The notes beneath the pieces were generated by a model. That model saw nothing but the letters and a program-made list of their open reading frames with translations. It did no database searches and was not told the DNA's origin. From Blastobasis lacticolella (lineage: Eukaryota > Arthropoda > Insecta > Lepidoptera > Blastobasidae), in the NCBI GenBank assembly GCA_905147135.1, contig LR990045.1, positions 15,104,173-15,168,172 of the forward strand: 64,000 bases of DNA, in the 5' to 3' direction. Shown here one piece after another: positions 22,701-34,600 of the stretch. Numbering within the stretch: the stretch's first letter is position 1; every line of letters starts with the position of its first letter. The position numbers and the translations under genes were made by a program.

Positions 22701-25700
22701 TGTGTTTCCATAGGTTTGGATAGGACTTTCCTTACCCGGTTTGCCTGTTCGTTGGATTCGATGTTGGTACAGTACTTTTTCCATGTTGTGTACTTCATGT
22801 ACCTGATTTCTTTTTTGTACTTTGCTTTTTCATCTTTGTATAATTCCCAGTCTTCCTCAGATCTAGTGTTCATTGCTCTGTTGAACCGTTGTCTCACCTT
22901 TTTCCTAATTCTGTCTAATTTGGGACCCCACCACGGTTGCTGTTTGGCGGTGGGGTTGGAGACTCCTGGTTTGGGACAGCTGTTATGATAGCAGTTAATG
23001 ATTAACTTTGTTAGTTGTTCTACCTGTTTTTCTATTTGTTGCGTGTCGGTTAGTTTTAGTGGTTTACTCATGCGTTTAACCTCTTCCTCAACCAGAGCTG
23101 TGTATTTATTCATGTTTGTCTTTCTCGGGTTTCTACGTAGCACCGTGTTAGTATTAGCTATGTTTAAATCGTACAGAATCCACCTGTGGTCTGAACAGGA
23201 TGCCTCAGAAGAGACTCTCCAGTTCGATATTAGTTTGGCCGCGGTTTCTGTAGCTAGTGTTAGATCAATTATCGTTTGACTTCTTTTGTTTACAAAGGTC
23301 GGTTCTGCACCGTTGTTAATAATTAGCAGGTTAGTTGTGAACAGGTATTCAACTAGCAGTTTACCTCTATTGTTTTCATTCTTCATCCCCCATAGTGGAT
23401 GATGTGCATTTGCGTCCGTCCCAATAATGAGCTCCAGCTTGGATTCTTCACACCATTTCACTAGCTGGATTAGTTCATTAGATGGCGGGTCGTCCTGTTC
23501 TGGCATGTAGACTGATGCAATGACCATGTCCTGCTGCTTGGGATCTAATTTGTTGGTTATCCTTATAGCTGTTAGATCTCTGGAACAGTAATTAAGGAGT
23601 TGTTGTGCATGTATATTGTTACTAGTATATATGCATGTTCTGGGTGATTCAGTCGAATTGTATATCTTACCTCCTGTATGTAGGAGACCGCATATGCGGT
23701 TCGCCCTAATCCAGGGCTCTTGGATTAGGGCGATGGTGGTGTTGTGGACCTCCAGCCACTTGTGTAGTTGAGCCGTGGCAGTTTGACTGTGATAGAGGTT
23801 GATTTGGATGATGTTGATGTTGGGGTTAGGCGAAGTCAGCGCCATCATCCATGAGCGCTCTCTCCTCCTCGTCCAGACTCATGTCGCCTAGGTTGCGGGA
23901 GCATTCGTCGTCGCTGCCGCTAGATCCCGGTATGGCGGTATCCATCGGCAGCGCCGACGATGGCGGTAGCAGCGACTCTGTCTGGAGTGTTGTAGGGCCT
24001 GGAATGGCCGTATCCACCACAACGACTGGGCTTGGTTCTTCCGTCTGTGCCGGTGGGGTGTCCTGCTTCTCCTCCTCTTCGGCTCTTCCCGCCGGGCGCT
24101 CCGAAAACTTCCCCCCCACGACCTGAAACTTCACGTAGACTGACCCCAAACAGAAACACAGCCTACGTTCTCTCTCCAGCAGTGTGGGGACGATAGTTTC
24201 CGGAACGCTGACCACGACGAAGGTATTCCCCTTTTGCACGTCGACCTTGTGGACTCGCCACGCGTCCACCTGAGCCCAATCGTTCTGGTAGCGCAGCGTC
24301 TTGCCTATAACTTTTGCGTTAGGCCATTCGCCGGGTACCAGGATACCGCAGCGAACGCGTCGTTGGAGCTCGTGCTCTTCCTTTACACAGATGGTATCTC
24401 CACTGCGCAGGATGACATTCTGTAGCGTGTTCCTGACCCACTCTTTGGCGTCAGTACTAAGGCACCACAGCTTCAGATTACCATCTGTGTAAATCGGTTT
24501 CCCTTGGAAGCCCGGGCCCAGCCTTAAGTTATTACTTGCTGCCTCCATGATCTTCTGGCAGAGTAGCATTTCCACCTCAGTGGCTTGTTCCCGGCCCAGA
24601 TGATTTTTCTGGTTGGTGACCCCCACCACCAAGTTTGGTTTCGCTGCATCAGCGTAACTGCCAGGCTGTGGTCTACGCGGAGTCGCAAACTTCTGTCGTT
24701 TAGGACCCTCTCTCGGCGTGATGGTATCGTCGAGACGGTTCCTCTTGACTGGGGTTTGCGCCTCCTCGTGACCAGCAATACCTTGTAGCGTAGTTCCGAG
24801 GTTCCTACATGGCCGGTACGCCTTTGGAGGCGGTCTGCCCACCACAGGATGAGTTGCCTCATCCGAGGCCGGCAGCCCAGCGTCCTTGGACGTCCCAGGT
24901 CGGGGTTCCCCTTCGCTAGAAAGAGAGGCAAGGCGTCTGTATTCCTTTGCCCTCTTTTTCTTGCTTGGCCTCACTTTCCGGGTCCTCTCAGCCACCTTGG
25001 CCGGTACCCTCGGGGCCACCAGAGTCCATCCCTCGTCCATCGGATCGGGCTCTGGTTGTTGTTGTAAGGTTGTGGTCACCTGGCTCGGTGTCGCTTCGCT
25101 AGGCCCAGCAGCAGAGTTATCTGCCACCGTGTTCCCAACTACTGCCACTCCGTAACCTCAACTTCGACGGTGGGGCCGCTCGTACCGGCCGGCCCTGGTC
25201 CCAGGGATTTCTCCGTGGAACCAACACCGACTGGTATGGGGCCCGATGGCCGCCTGCTACTTGTCGGAGGCTTGCCTCCCCTACCGCGCTGTCCCTGCGC
25301 GTGCATGTTTTTGGATGCTGTTGATTTTTTGCAGTTTTTGGTATGCATATTGGAGTACTGCTGGTTTTGCTTTGCTGGTTGGATGTTGACGGATTCTGGC
25401 AGCAGCTGGAATTGATCGCTAGGATGACGATGATGATGACATTATAGAGTAACACCCCCGGTGACAACCGGTCATTACTGCTTATGGACTTACAGCTTGA
25501 GTATCTGAATGCACTTTTCAATATAATGGCGAACTCTGGCTGGCAGATTTACCGCTAGACGCTGAGACATGATTTACCGCTAGAATGAGAAGGAGAAAGA
25601 GGAAGAGAACAACTATTAACAATCCGTATTCTCCCATAAAGCTCCTCCGACCAATATGATAGAGGAGTTAACACCGACCACACTAGTGGTAACTTGAGCT

Positions 25701-28650
25701 ATCCGTTGCTAGATTTTAAGATACCAGTAGTATGTATGATCTGTGAACAATGGAACCCCGAATCCAACAAAATGTACTGTTAAGTAGTTTAACACAATAT
25801 TATTTGTTAAAAGCTGAATGCACCGAAATAGTATAATTTGTTTCAGGAACTACTTGAAAACGAATACAATCGCCGTAAATACGCGATGTGCTGCGACGAG
25901 GCCGGGGTCGGCTTACTGCACAAAGCGATTTATTACGACTACATGGACATCGCTGAATGGCTCGTCAAGAACTATCCAGAGCTAGTTCATCAAAGGGATT
26001 CTGTAAGTAGAGTAGTGAGTAAAGCGTAGCAAGTCCTACGACGCTACATAATTGCTACGAAATAGCTACGTATTACATTTCAGCAACATCCATTTTTTTT
26101 CCATCCATTCACAGGAAATAATATCAGATCGAAATATAAAAACGCCTTTCATTTGTTACAAATAGAACGATGCGCGTTCTAATATTTTTAATAGATATTA
26201 TGAGTTATTATTTTTTATGAAATAAGCCAGGTAGGGGTTATCGTTTTTGGTTTGCGTGACGAATCTCATGGTTCGAAATTATAAAGGTCTCGTCGTTGGA
26301 TTTGGAATGTATGTTTCATACATTTACTATATTACAGCGTAGGTAGCCTAGTGGTTAAGGGGTCCGACTGGTAAGCGAAAGGGTAAAGTTTCGAGAGCTC
26401 ATACCGCAGTACCGCCATGTACCAATGAATAATTTCTCTGTAATTCTGAAAACTATGTAATTACTAGATCTGGCAAATCTCGGATTAAGGTCAAGGCGGG
26501 CCCCTGGCCCTCGTACGCGAAAGCACAACCGGGACATTAACGCCGAAATGATAATGACATGTACTCGTAAATTCACATTACATTGCCCTACTCAATAAAT
26601 CAATTTTTACTTTTTATTCTATGATATGTACTATCTAATAACAGGCTCAATAGTAGACCCACCTAAAAATAGCCAACACTGCAATACTAGAAACAATGTA
26701 AACAACACCCATAAAATGTGTTTTTTGCGTCTAGTAACCTTTGTAATAAGTAAATGTCCTGTCCAACTTAAATAACCAATGTATTATGGATACAGCAACA
26801 AGACAAAAGGCCCCCAAATTCATTGTAATTATACCCGTATTTTACGTAAATTATTCCTCAATTACCCATAAAAACACCTAGTACGTAGTTTAGGTCGTCT
26901 ATGCACGAAGGTGTTCAAATATTCAGGTTGTATAGTTTTAGGACATACCTATTAGGCCTAGATAGCTATGTCGATCACACACGAGGTGGTTATTGCCCTG
27001 GAAAATAAAGTCGGTGGAATGCTTTACATAATTTTGTCGCCCTTCGAAAGCGTCATTATCTTTCCCAGGCCGCAATGAAAAAATACATGAAATGCCCAAT
27101 CCATTAGCACTAAAAGCAAATATGAGTTGAATCACGCATAGACAGATAGGAACTAATTAGAGGGACTTTCTTCATAATAATTCAGACAGACAGCGACTTG
27201 ATTACATTTAGTTTAGATCAGTTGAGTTATTGTAGACGTTATGTAGCCGTAGACGTCATTAGATAGACGTAGACGTAGTTGTAGACGTAGACATTACGTT
27301 ATTGTGACGTGTTGTCAAGTGGAGACCACGATTGAGCAAGCAACGGACTCACTACGGACGGACTAAGAAAAGCAGGAAGGCGTACCCCGATCCCCCGCAT
27401 GTTGCGCGGGGGCACAAACGGGATTTAATGCTAAGATGATGAGGATGAGACATTACGTTATTGTAGACGTGTTCTCAAGTGGAGACCATCCTGGGCATCC
27501 TGTGGCTTGATCCAGTGACAATTTGTAGAAACGGCTGGCAGTGACTTTGGTTCTGTAAAACTGAAGAGTGCGATTTAGGAGCGACAAGTAGGCCGATTTT
27601 AAATTTTAATCTTTAATTAATTTATTTGATACCAACAGGTTAAATAATAGTTTATTGGTGTAAGAAGAAGGTGTAAAAAGAGCCATATTTTAGTAGCTGA
27701 TTTGTACCGAGAAAGTATGCTTGACTAGTCACATAGTGCTCTCGGATACTGACATTCGCCATTATCACCATCAGTACCGAGCCTCCCACACCTCTCGACT
27801 TACCCCTCGGTTCCCTTTGACCGCTGCCCAAAAGAGCCATCATAAACTGTTTGCTGTCATCGACTTATATTCAAAGGGGAGCAGCACGCCTCTCCACTAC
27901 ACGGCGGTGCAACTCCAGTGTTGCAATTACAGCAACGACCCAAAAGACCAATCATGAGTTGTATTGCCAGAAAGGCCGCACGCCTCTCCACTACAGCGGA
28001 GAGCGTGGCGGCGCTGTTGGAGAGCGTAGTGCGACCTTATCCTTTGCTTACGGTGGCTATCTTATCCTTGCGGCTAAGTCTTCACAGTGCTGCTGCTGTC
28101 GCGCTGTTAATTAAAACCCAATTGCAAGACTCATGGGGGTTATGAGCGACAGCTACCGCTTTCTATCTTAAACTATCTGCTATCACCGAGTTGTATTCCC
28201 AGGAGGGCCGCACGCCTCTCTACTACAGTGGAGAGCGCGGCGGTGTGCCTTGCACTGCTGGAGGGTGCAGGGCAACCTTATGCCTTTGAAAACAGTGTTT
28301 ACCTTATCCTAGCAGCTTAGTCTTCACATTGCGGTCGCATTGTTAATTGAAACCCAACTAAAAGGCTACCAAATCTACGTTATGAGCGACAGCTGGCTAT
28401 GTTGGAGGCTTTGCCCAATGCTTTCCATCATGAGCTGTCACCAAGTCGTATTTCCAGGAGGGCCGCACGCCTCTCCACTACACGGCGGTGTGCCGGGCGG
28501 GGGGCCGCGCGGCGGCGCTGCTGGAAGGCGCGGGCGCGGCGCGGGGCGCGCGGGACGCGGCCGGCCGCACGCCAGCCGGCTACCGCGGCGCTGGCCGCAC
28601 TCTGCTAGCGCTGCCTGCGCCGCCGGCCATGCCTGACAACGGGAACCCGG
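19793..28650 (+). CDS. Ankyrin module A (exons 1-3 of the fusion gene)
   Basis: Exon 19793-20001 encodes a Leu/Arg-rich helix stretch ending in 'LHAAVEKGSLLELQ'. Exon 25847-26002 continues 'ELLENEYNRRKYAMCCDEAG' and then 'LLHKAIYYDYMDIAEWLVKN'. Exon 28458-28650 opens with 'EGRTPLHYTAV' and is over 75 percent GC. Together they make about three ankyrin repeats. Donors are gtattg, gtaagt and gtgagc. The first intron holds the LOA-like LINE, and the second ends in tandem copies of the third exon's acceptor region. The next coding exon is 10.7 kb downstream and fits in phase (G|GG). Confidence 0.8.
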
Positions 28651-31600
28651 GTGAGCTTGAATTTTGAAATTGTAATTTTGGAACTTTGTTTTTTATTGAG
28701 TGATTGCGGTGCTGGCTGGTTTGGTTTGTTTTGAGCGGCTGTTTCGGTTTCGAATTTTTGGAGGAGCAATTAAATATTTTTTAACTTTAAAAATGCTAAT
28801 TTTTTTATTAACAAATGACTTAGAAAGTTTATACAAGTTTCAATAAAAGGTACCATTCAAGGAACTACTAGTTTTAGGTGCCTGCACTAAAACTATTTTG
28901 AAAATATCCAGATGATGTTAAAGAAGTACTTACAAAGTTTCCAACTCCGTTTAGCTGTTTGAACATGAAGAGAAACAGACATCTGACTTGCTCTTTGTAG
29001 AGTGCTAGAGGCTGTCCCCAAGTGGCTGTATCTTGTATAACATAGATACTTTACTTAAGATGCCCAGTTTTTTGGGTGCCGTTTCTTTCTTAGACTCGTT
29101 ATCGGCGTCGAAGTTAAGAGAATTAAACTCTATGACTCTTGATTTCTACATACGTGTAACGCGAAAACTCAATATTACACGCATTCATTTGCATACTTAA
29201 ATAGAAATATCTTCCATGTCTTTTCATAGGATTATAATCTCCCTCATCATGTTAGAGTAGTATTGTTGTTAAGTCGTTGGTTATTTTTTGTCTATCTGAT
29301 TAACGAAACCGATAATTAAATGGACAAAAACACCCAAAATAACCAATTTTGCATTAGAGATAAAGCTGTACCTTTTGTGATTGTTATCTTTATTTTCATA
29401 TTATTGTAACTTTCTTTGTGCACAATAAATGGTTAAATAAATAAAGTTTTAATTGTGTTTTAAAATACTAATTTAAAGAAAAAACCTTTTAGTAAAAGGT
29501 CATTAAGATCGTCGATTGTCTTAATTGTCGTTCACAATAATTTATGTGCCTAAGTTACATTAGCGACACGAAATTTAGGATTTTTTTCATCATTCACGCA
29601 ACAATATTTCAAAACAGATATCACAATTTATTACATAGCTAGGTACTCTATGATGTTGTTATTGTCAAATAGGTATACTTGGTAAAAATAATCATCTTGA
29701 CATTAATCATCCTGGTTGTGTTCTCGCGCACGAGGGTCTGGGATCCGCCTAGACTATGATTCAGGATTTGGCAGATCAGGTAATTACAGTGGAGCTAACG
29801 GACTGCCATTTGACTTCCGTGCCTCCTGACACTGCCATCTGGGAAACTTGACCAGATTGAATCATGGTTACACATTCAGTCGCCTGACATTGCAAGTTAA
29901 ATCACGATGTTTTCCCTCACCGTAAGAGCATCGGTTAGTAATCAACTAATGTACATACATCAGAAAAGAGTAATTGGTACATAACCGCAGCGGGATTCGA
30001 ACCCGCTACCCCTCGCTTACGAGTCAGATACCTTAATCGCTCGACGGCGCAATCGGCGACCGACGCTCCTAAATAGGTATACTTAGCAGATACCCATAAA
30101 TAAATATCAGTATAAATGATTTTTTGAATTGTAATGTGAATGTAAAAGATGTAGATTGATCGTTAAATACTTATTTTACAGTTCACATTATTTTGTAAAA
30201 AGGCGTGTCGTTATGTGTGTAGGTAGGTACATATGTACGGACGTACATAATTTTAAAAGCAAGATCGATATGCACAATTACGTGACCGCTACGCAAAGTC
30301 ATGTTGTGTTGTGACAGTGATAGGTACCTCTGGCATTTCAAACTTTAATAGACTATGCTAAACCTACCGTTAGCTTGTTTTACCACTTTAGTGGGAACCA
30401 CACTTTAGTAAGTTTTTTCTAATCTGCGACCAAATTGGTAATATTTTGGAAAAAAAAATACAACTTCTGTACATAGTATGTAATAAAGCAGCTTCCCACC
30501 GTCTGGCTCTATGTATCTATGTACGCTTAAATCTTTTAAACTATGCAACGGATTTGAATGCGGTTTTGAACAATATATAGGAAGGAATGCTTGAAGTACT
30601 GCGAGAGGATTAATGAATGATATTGTTTTGTAATAAATACTGATATATCTTTAGCTTTCAGTGAATTGGTGAATACTGTTATACTGTAACGTTGTTTTAA
30701 ATAAATAAATAAATAAATAAATAGCGTAATTCATTTTATTTTCTCTGATTCATGAGACTGGTTTACAAGCAAGAAAAAAAGGGTAAAGTAGGAGTAGGAC
30801 GCCACGCGATCGAAGTCGCCACCAGGTCCACTAGTTTCAAACAAAATTGCCTCTAATAATGCAATCAACACCCGCGTATAGTGGCTGCAGTAGCGTAAAT
30901 TGCTTAGTTCAATTAACTTTTCGCGTATCACATGAGTGATGAGCGGCGATGGAGCGGCCGGGATTGCGCCATTAATTTCATTAGCATGTAGATAAAGGCT
31001 TGGCGGGGCGCGGCGGCTCGTGGTCGCGTGATCACGAATATTTAGGTTCATGGAAGCCTTCGGACGCCACTCCCAATCCCACATTTTATTTTAACCCCCT
31101 CCGAAATAATTGGCCTTTCCAACACAATCTGTGCGGGTCATAATTTATTCTATTCTCGGTCCGTAATGGAATGTTCCGTAAAAAAATAAACGGGCGGCAG
31201 TCTACGCCGTCTTTTTATCGACGATCTGAACACTTCGCCGGCGCTCCGAGCGCGCTGATGGTAATCTGTGTGCGTTTGTTTTCGGCGTGTTACTGCGAAT
31301 GTTGCCATTGCTTATGTTATTCCCAGGCGAGAGTTCGACACGCGAACCTGTTGCTTCACAACCTCCACTCTCATTAATCAACATTATCATCCTCCTTAGG
31401 ACGAGTAGTTCATTTGATTCGTGCTAACCTTTCATGGAATGCAAATAGCGTGTGATACAGCTAACCTGTTTATGCAAATGGCGTTATAATCCTACTATTG
31501 TTATAAATATAAAGCGTCGGTCGATGAGCGGTTAGAGCATCCGACTCGTAAGCTAGAGGTCCCGGGTTCGAATCCCGCTCCGGCCATGTACCAATGACTG

Positions 31601-34600
31601 TTTTCTGAGTTATGTACATTAGTTGAATACTAACCGATGCTCTTACGGTGAGGGAAAACATCGTGATGAAACCTGCACATTCAGGCGACTGGATGTGTAA
31701 CCATGATCCAATCTGATCAGGTTCCCCTGGTAGCAGGGTCATGGAGGTCAGATGGCAGTCGCTCCACTGTAATAACCTGACCTGCCAAATAATGGATCAT
31801 GGTCAAGGCGGACCCCGAGCCCTCGTGCACGAGAGCACAACCGGGACAATAAAGCCAAGATAATTTTTTTTATTGTTATAAATATAAAATTTGTAGATAC
31901 TAGGTATAAATATTTTTTCTTTCGATTATTTCGGAAGGACTGTACCAAATAATTTTAAATATTTGATAGTTGGTTGTCGGCTTGTTTGTTACGAAGTAGC
32001 AAAAAAAATTGTTTTTTTCTGAATTCTACAGATTTGGTTACTGAACTGAATTGACTTCGTTTTATTCCGGTACCTACTTAGATATATGGTGCTCCGTAGA
32101 CAAAATTCAGATATCATCTCAGCCACAATATGTCCATTGCTGGGCCAAGGCTCCAACACCGATTGACGTCATGCTCACTTAACTATGTCAATTCCGTGAT
32201 AGTGCCATATGTATTCGTCCGTCGGCTCCCAAGATTAATTAACGAATTAACTAAAGAATAATATATACAACGTTAGAATTATTAATTCAATGGTAGCGTA
32301 ATTTCTAGAAAATCCAAACTAGATCCGTCCTACGTTTAGATTTCCTGTACGTGGGCGCCACTCATGCGACTGCGACTTATGTCGGCGACTTTAGTTCTTC
32401 ATATCTTATCTTGTAGTTAGACTCAGAGCATGCCTCTTTCCATTGCGCGCTGAATGACTTCCAACCTTATATTGAATTAGGTACTTACCTAAACCCATGA
32501 ATTTAACAATAATTGCTCGCCCTACATAACGTGAGACCCTAGCCATTGTAAACAGCCGTACGAATATCATGCCATACATGGCCTTCCCACTTTTCCACGT
32601 AGCTCGATAGAATAGGCATCAATTGATTGTCCCTACAGAAGTCGACTTCAAGGCTCTTGGCAGGTGTCCGCCATCGATCGCCGCCAGGTCATTAAACATT
32701 AAAGCCTATCTGTCTGGCTGTGCTGCCTGAATACGCCGGTGGCCTTGACACTTCATTCAGGAATATAGAAATGTCCAACTTCGTACCGAGCCGCCCACGT
32801 GCGGTGGTGACTAACGATATTTCCAAATTTCAACGTCAATTCATCGACAATTTGTGGTTTCATTAGAATCCTATTGACAGGTAATTTGATGCGAGGAATG
32901 GATCGAAGGTGCTAGATAGACATAATAATTTTCGGTGCTATTATCCGTTTATTTATAGCAAGAAATGCTTATAATATATAGGAATATATTATAAGAATTT
33001 CTTGCAATAAATAATAAGCATAGCCTCATTCTAAATATTAACACCCACTGTGAACGTACCTACTGGCTACAACTGGGAAAAAATCACATTTAAGAGAAAA
33101 TAGTAGAAAATTGCAATTGTTATTTTCTATTAAAACGTATTTTAAATACGCGTGCGTGTGGTCGGCGCCTTGTCGGCGTGTGCATTTGTCAGCATACGCT
33201 TGCCGGTCTTCATGCGACACCCCTACCTGATAGATATCGTTTGACATTCCTTTTGTTTTTCCATTAGTTTTTTTATTTTTCATACATCTCAAAATCACTA
33301 TGAATGACGAACACAAAATGTAACCGATGCACAGTGCTTCACTCCCATACAAATTGCTCGTAATTGAATAAGTCAGAAAATCACCAAATACCGTTGTAAA
33401 TCTGTGCGCTTATGGTTTTAAATGTATGTGGAACAGGACACACAGGACATGACGTGTTCAGTGGTTTCCGTATGCGAAAATAAAAAATAAAATAAACATT
33501 ATTTTCATTATTATTTAATCGAATTTTCTGCCATTAGCCATTCCAAATTGTACCTACTTGTAGAAAGTGTCCAAGTTTTTGCCAGACTTTATCCAATTTT
33601 TGGAGGACACCATACAAACCACGGTACAAGTTGCACCTGAAAAAAGTAGAATCTACCTATGGTCCGGGGCACAAATTGCCCTAAATATAAAGTATTTAGC
33701 ATTATAGAAGTCTAACACATAAATGAAAAATATATAGTTGGGTTTGCAACTACCTCTTTTTATTCCTGGTCTTCGAAAGTTGATAAAGAAAATTAAAAGG
33801 CAATGAAAACAATGACAACTTTACGATCATCTTAATTTAAAACAGTCGTTATTATCACAATTAAAATAATATATTTTAAAAGTTCAAACCTTCTTTAGCA
33901 TGCTGCATAACTTTCACTGCCATATACTTCAGTGCATCAATTTTATTAAATCGCAACCGCAAAAGGATAAAATGCAGATTTTTGAAGTTTCGATAAGACA
34001 ATGACTTCTACATACTTTAAGTAAAAATATTTTACCGTTATAATGAGCTTTAAGGAAAAAATTATATATTATCAGTAAGTTGTCTTTAAAATTAAAGTAA
34101 AAGTAAAAATTTTACATACCTTAGATTTTTTAATTACGAGCAATCGCTAGTATGGGAGTGGAACACTGTGCGATGGCCCGAAACTTAGCCATTAGCAGCA
34201 CTATCGATAGCTGTCCTACGCATGCATATGGGGGACACGCAAGACACATTACTTTCCTTTTTTACTTAGTTAACATGAAACATAATGTTTCAAACTTAAG
34301 TAGACTTTATCACTTACGCGGTTTATGCGGTAGAAAACCCGGATCATACTTTTAAAATAATTAAAATTCTTAATTTTATAAACTAAGTAAGTAACATACT
34401 TATTTCCTTATTATCCCTGTTTTACCTATTTGTCAATTAACGAGTAGGTACCCACCACCGTTCGAACCAAGTAACCAATGTTGTATTTTCCCTCAAAATC
34501 CGCCCATCATTGTCACCATGGCCCATCTATCCCTCGCTAGGCGCTGTTTGCACGCACCGCGATCCAATAGCCCCCTAATAGCCTCATAAAGTTTAACACA

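Larger units (their letters stand above)
20122..25382 (-). mobile_element. LOA/I-group non-LTR retrotransposon, nearly complete
   Basis: The element lies antisense in the first intron of the ankyrin fusion gene. It is flanked by a 12-bp direct repeat, atgttgacggat, at 20110-20121 and 25383-25394, which marks its ends. Its 3' end is a short (ATCT)n tail. From the 5' end it has about 230 bp of leader, ORF1 and ORF2, which overlap by 23 bases. ORF2 carries an endonuclease, reverse transcriptase and RNase H. Only one in-frame stop separates it from an intact copy, so the insertion is probably young. LOA-clade assignment rests on RNase H plus ORF1 type and is moderate. Confidence 0.85.

Noticed and set aside
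23998..25155. Plus-strand frames over the LINE
   Set aside because: They are antisense to intact ORF1 and ORF2.
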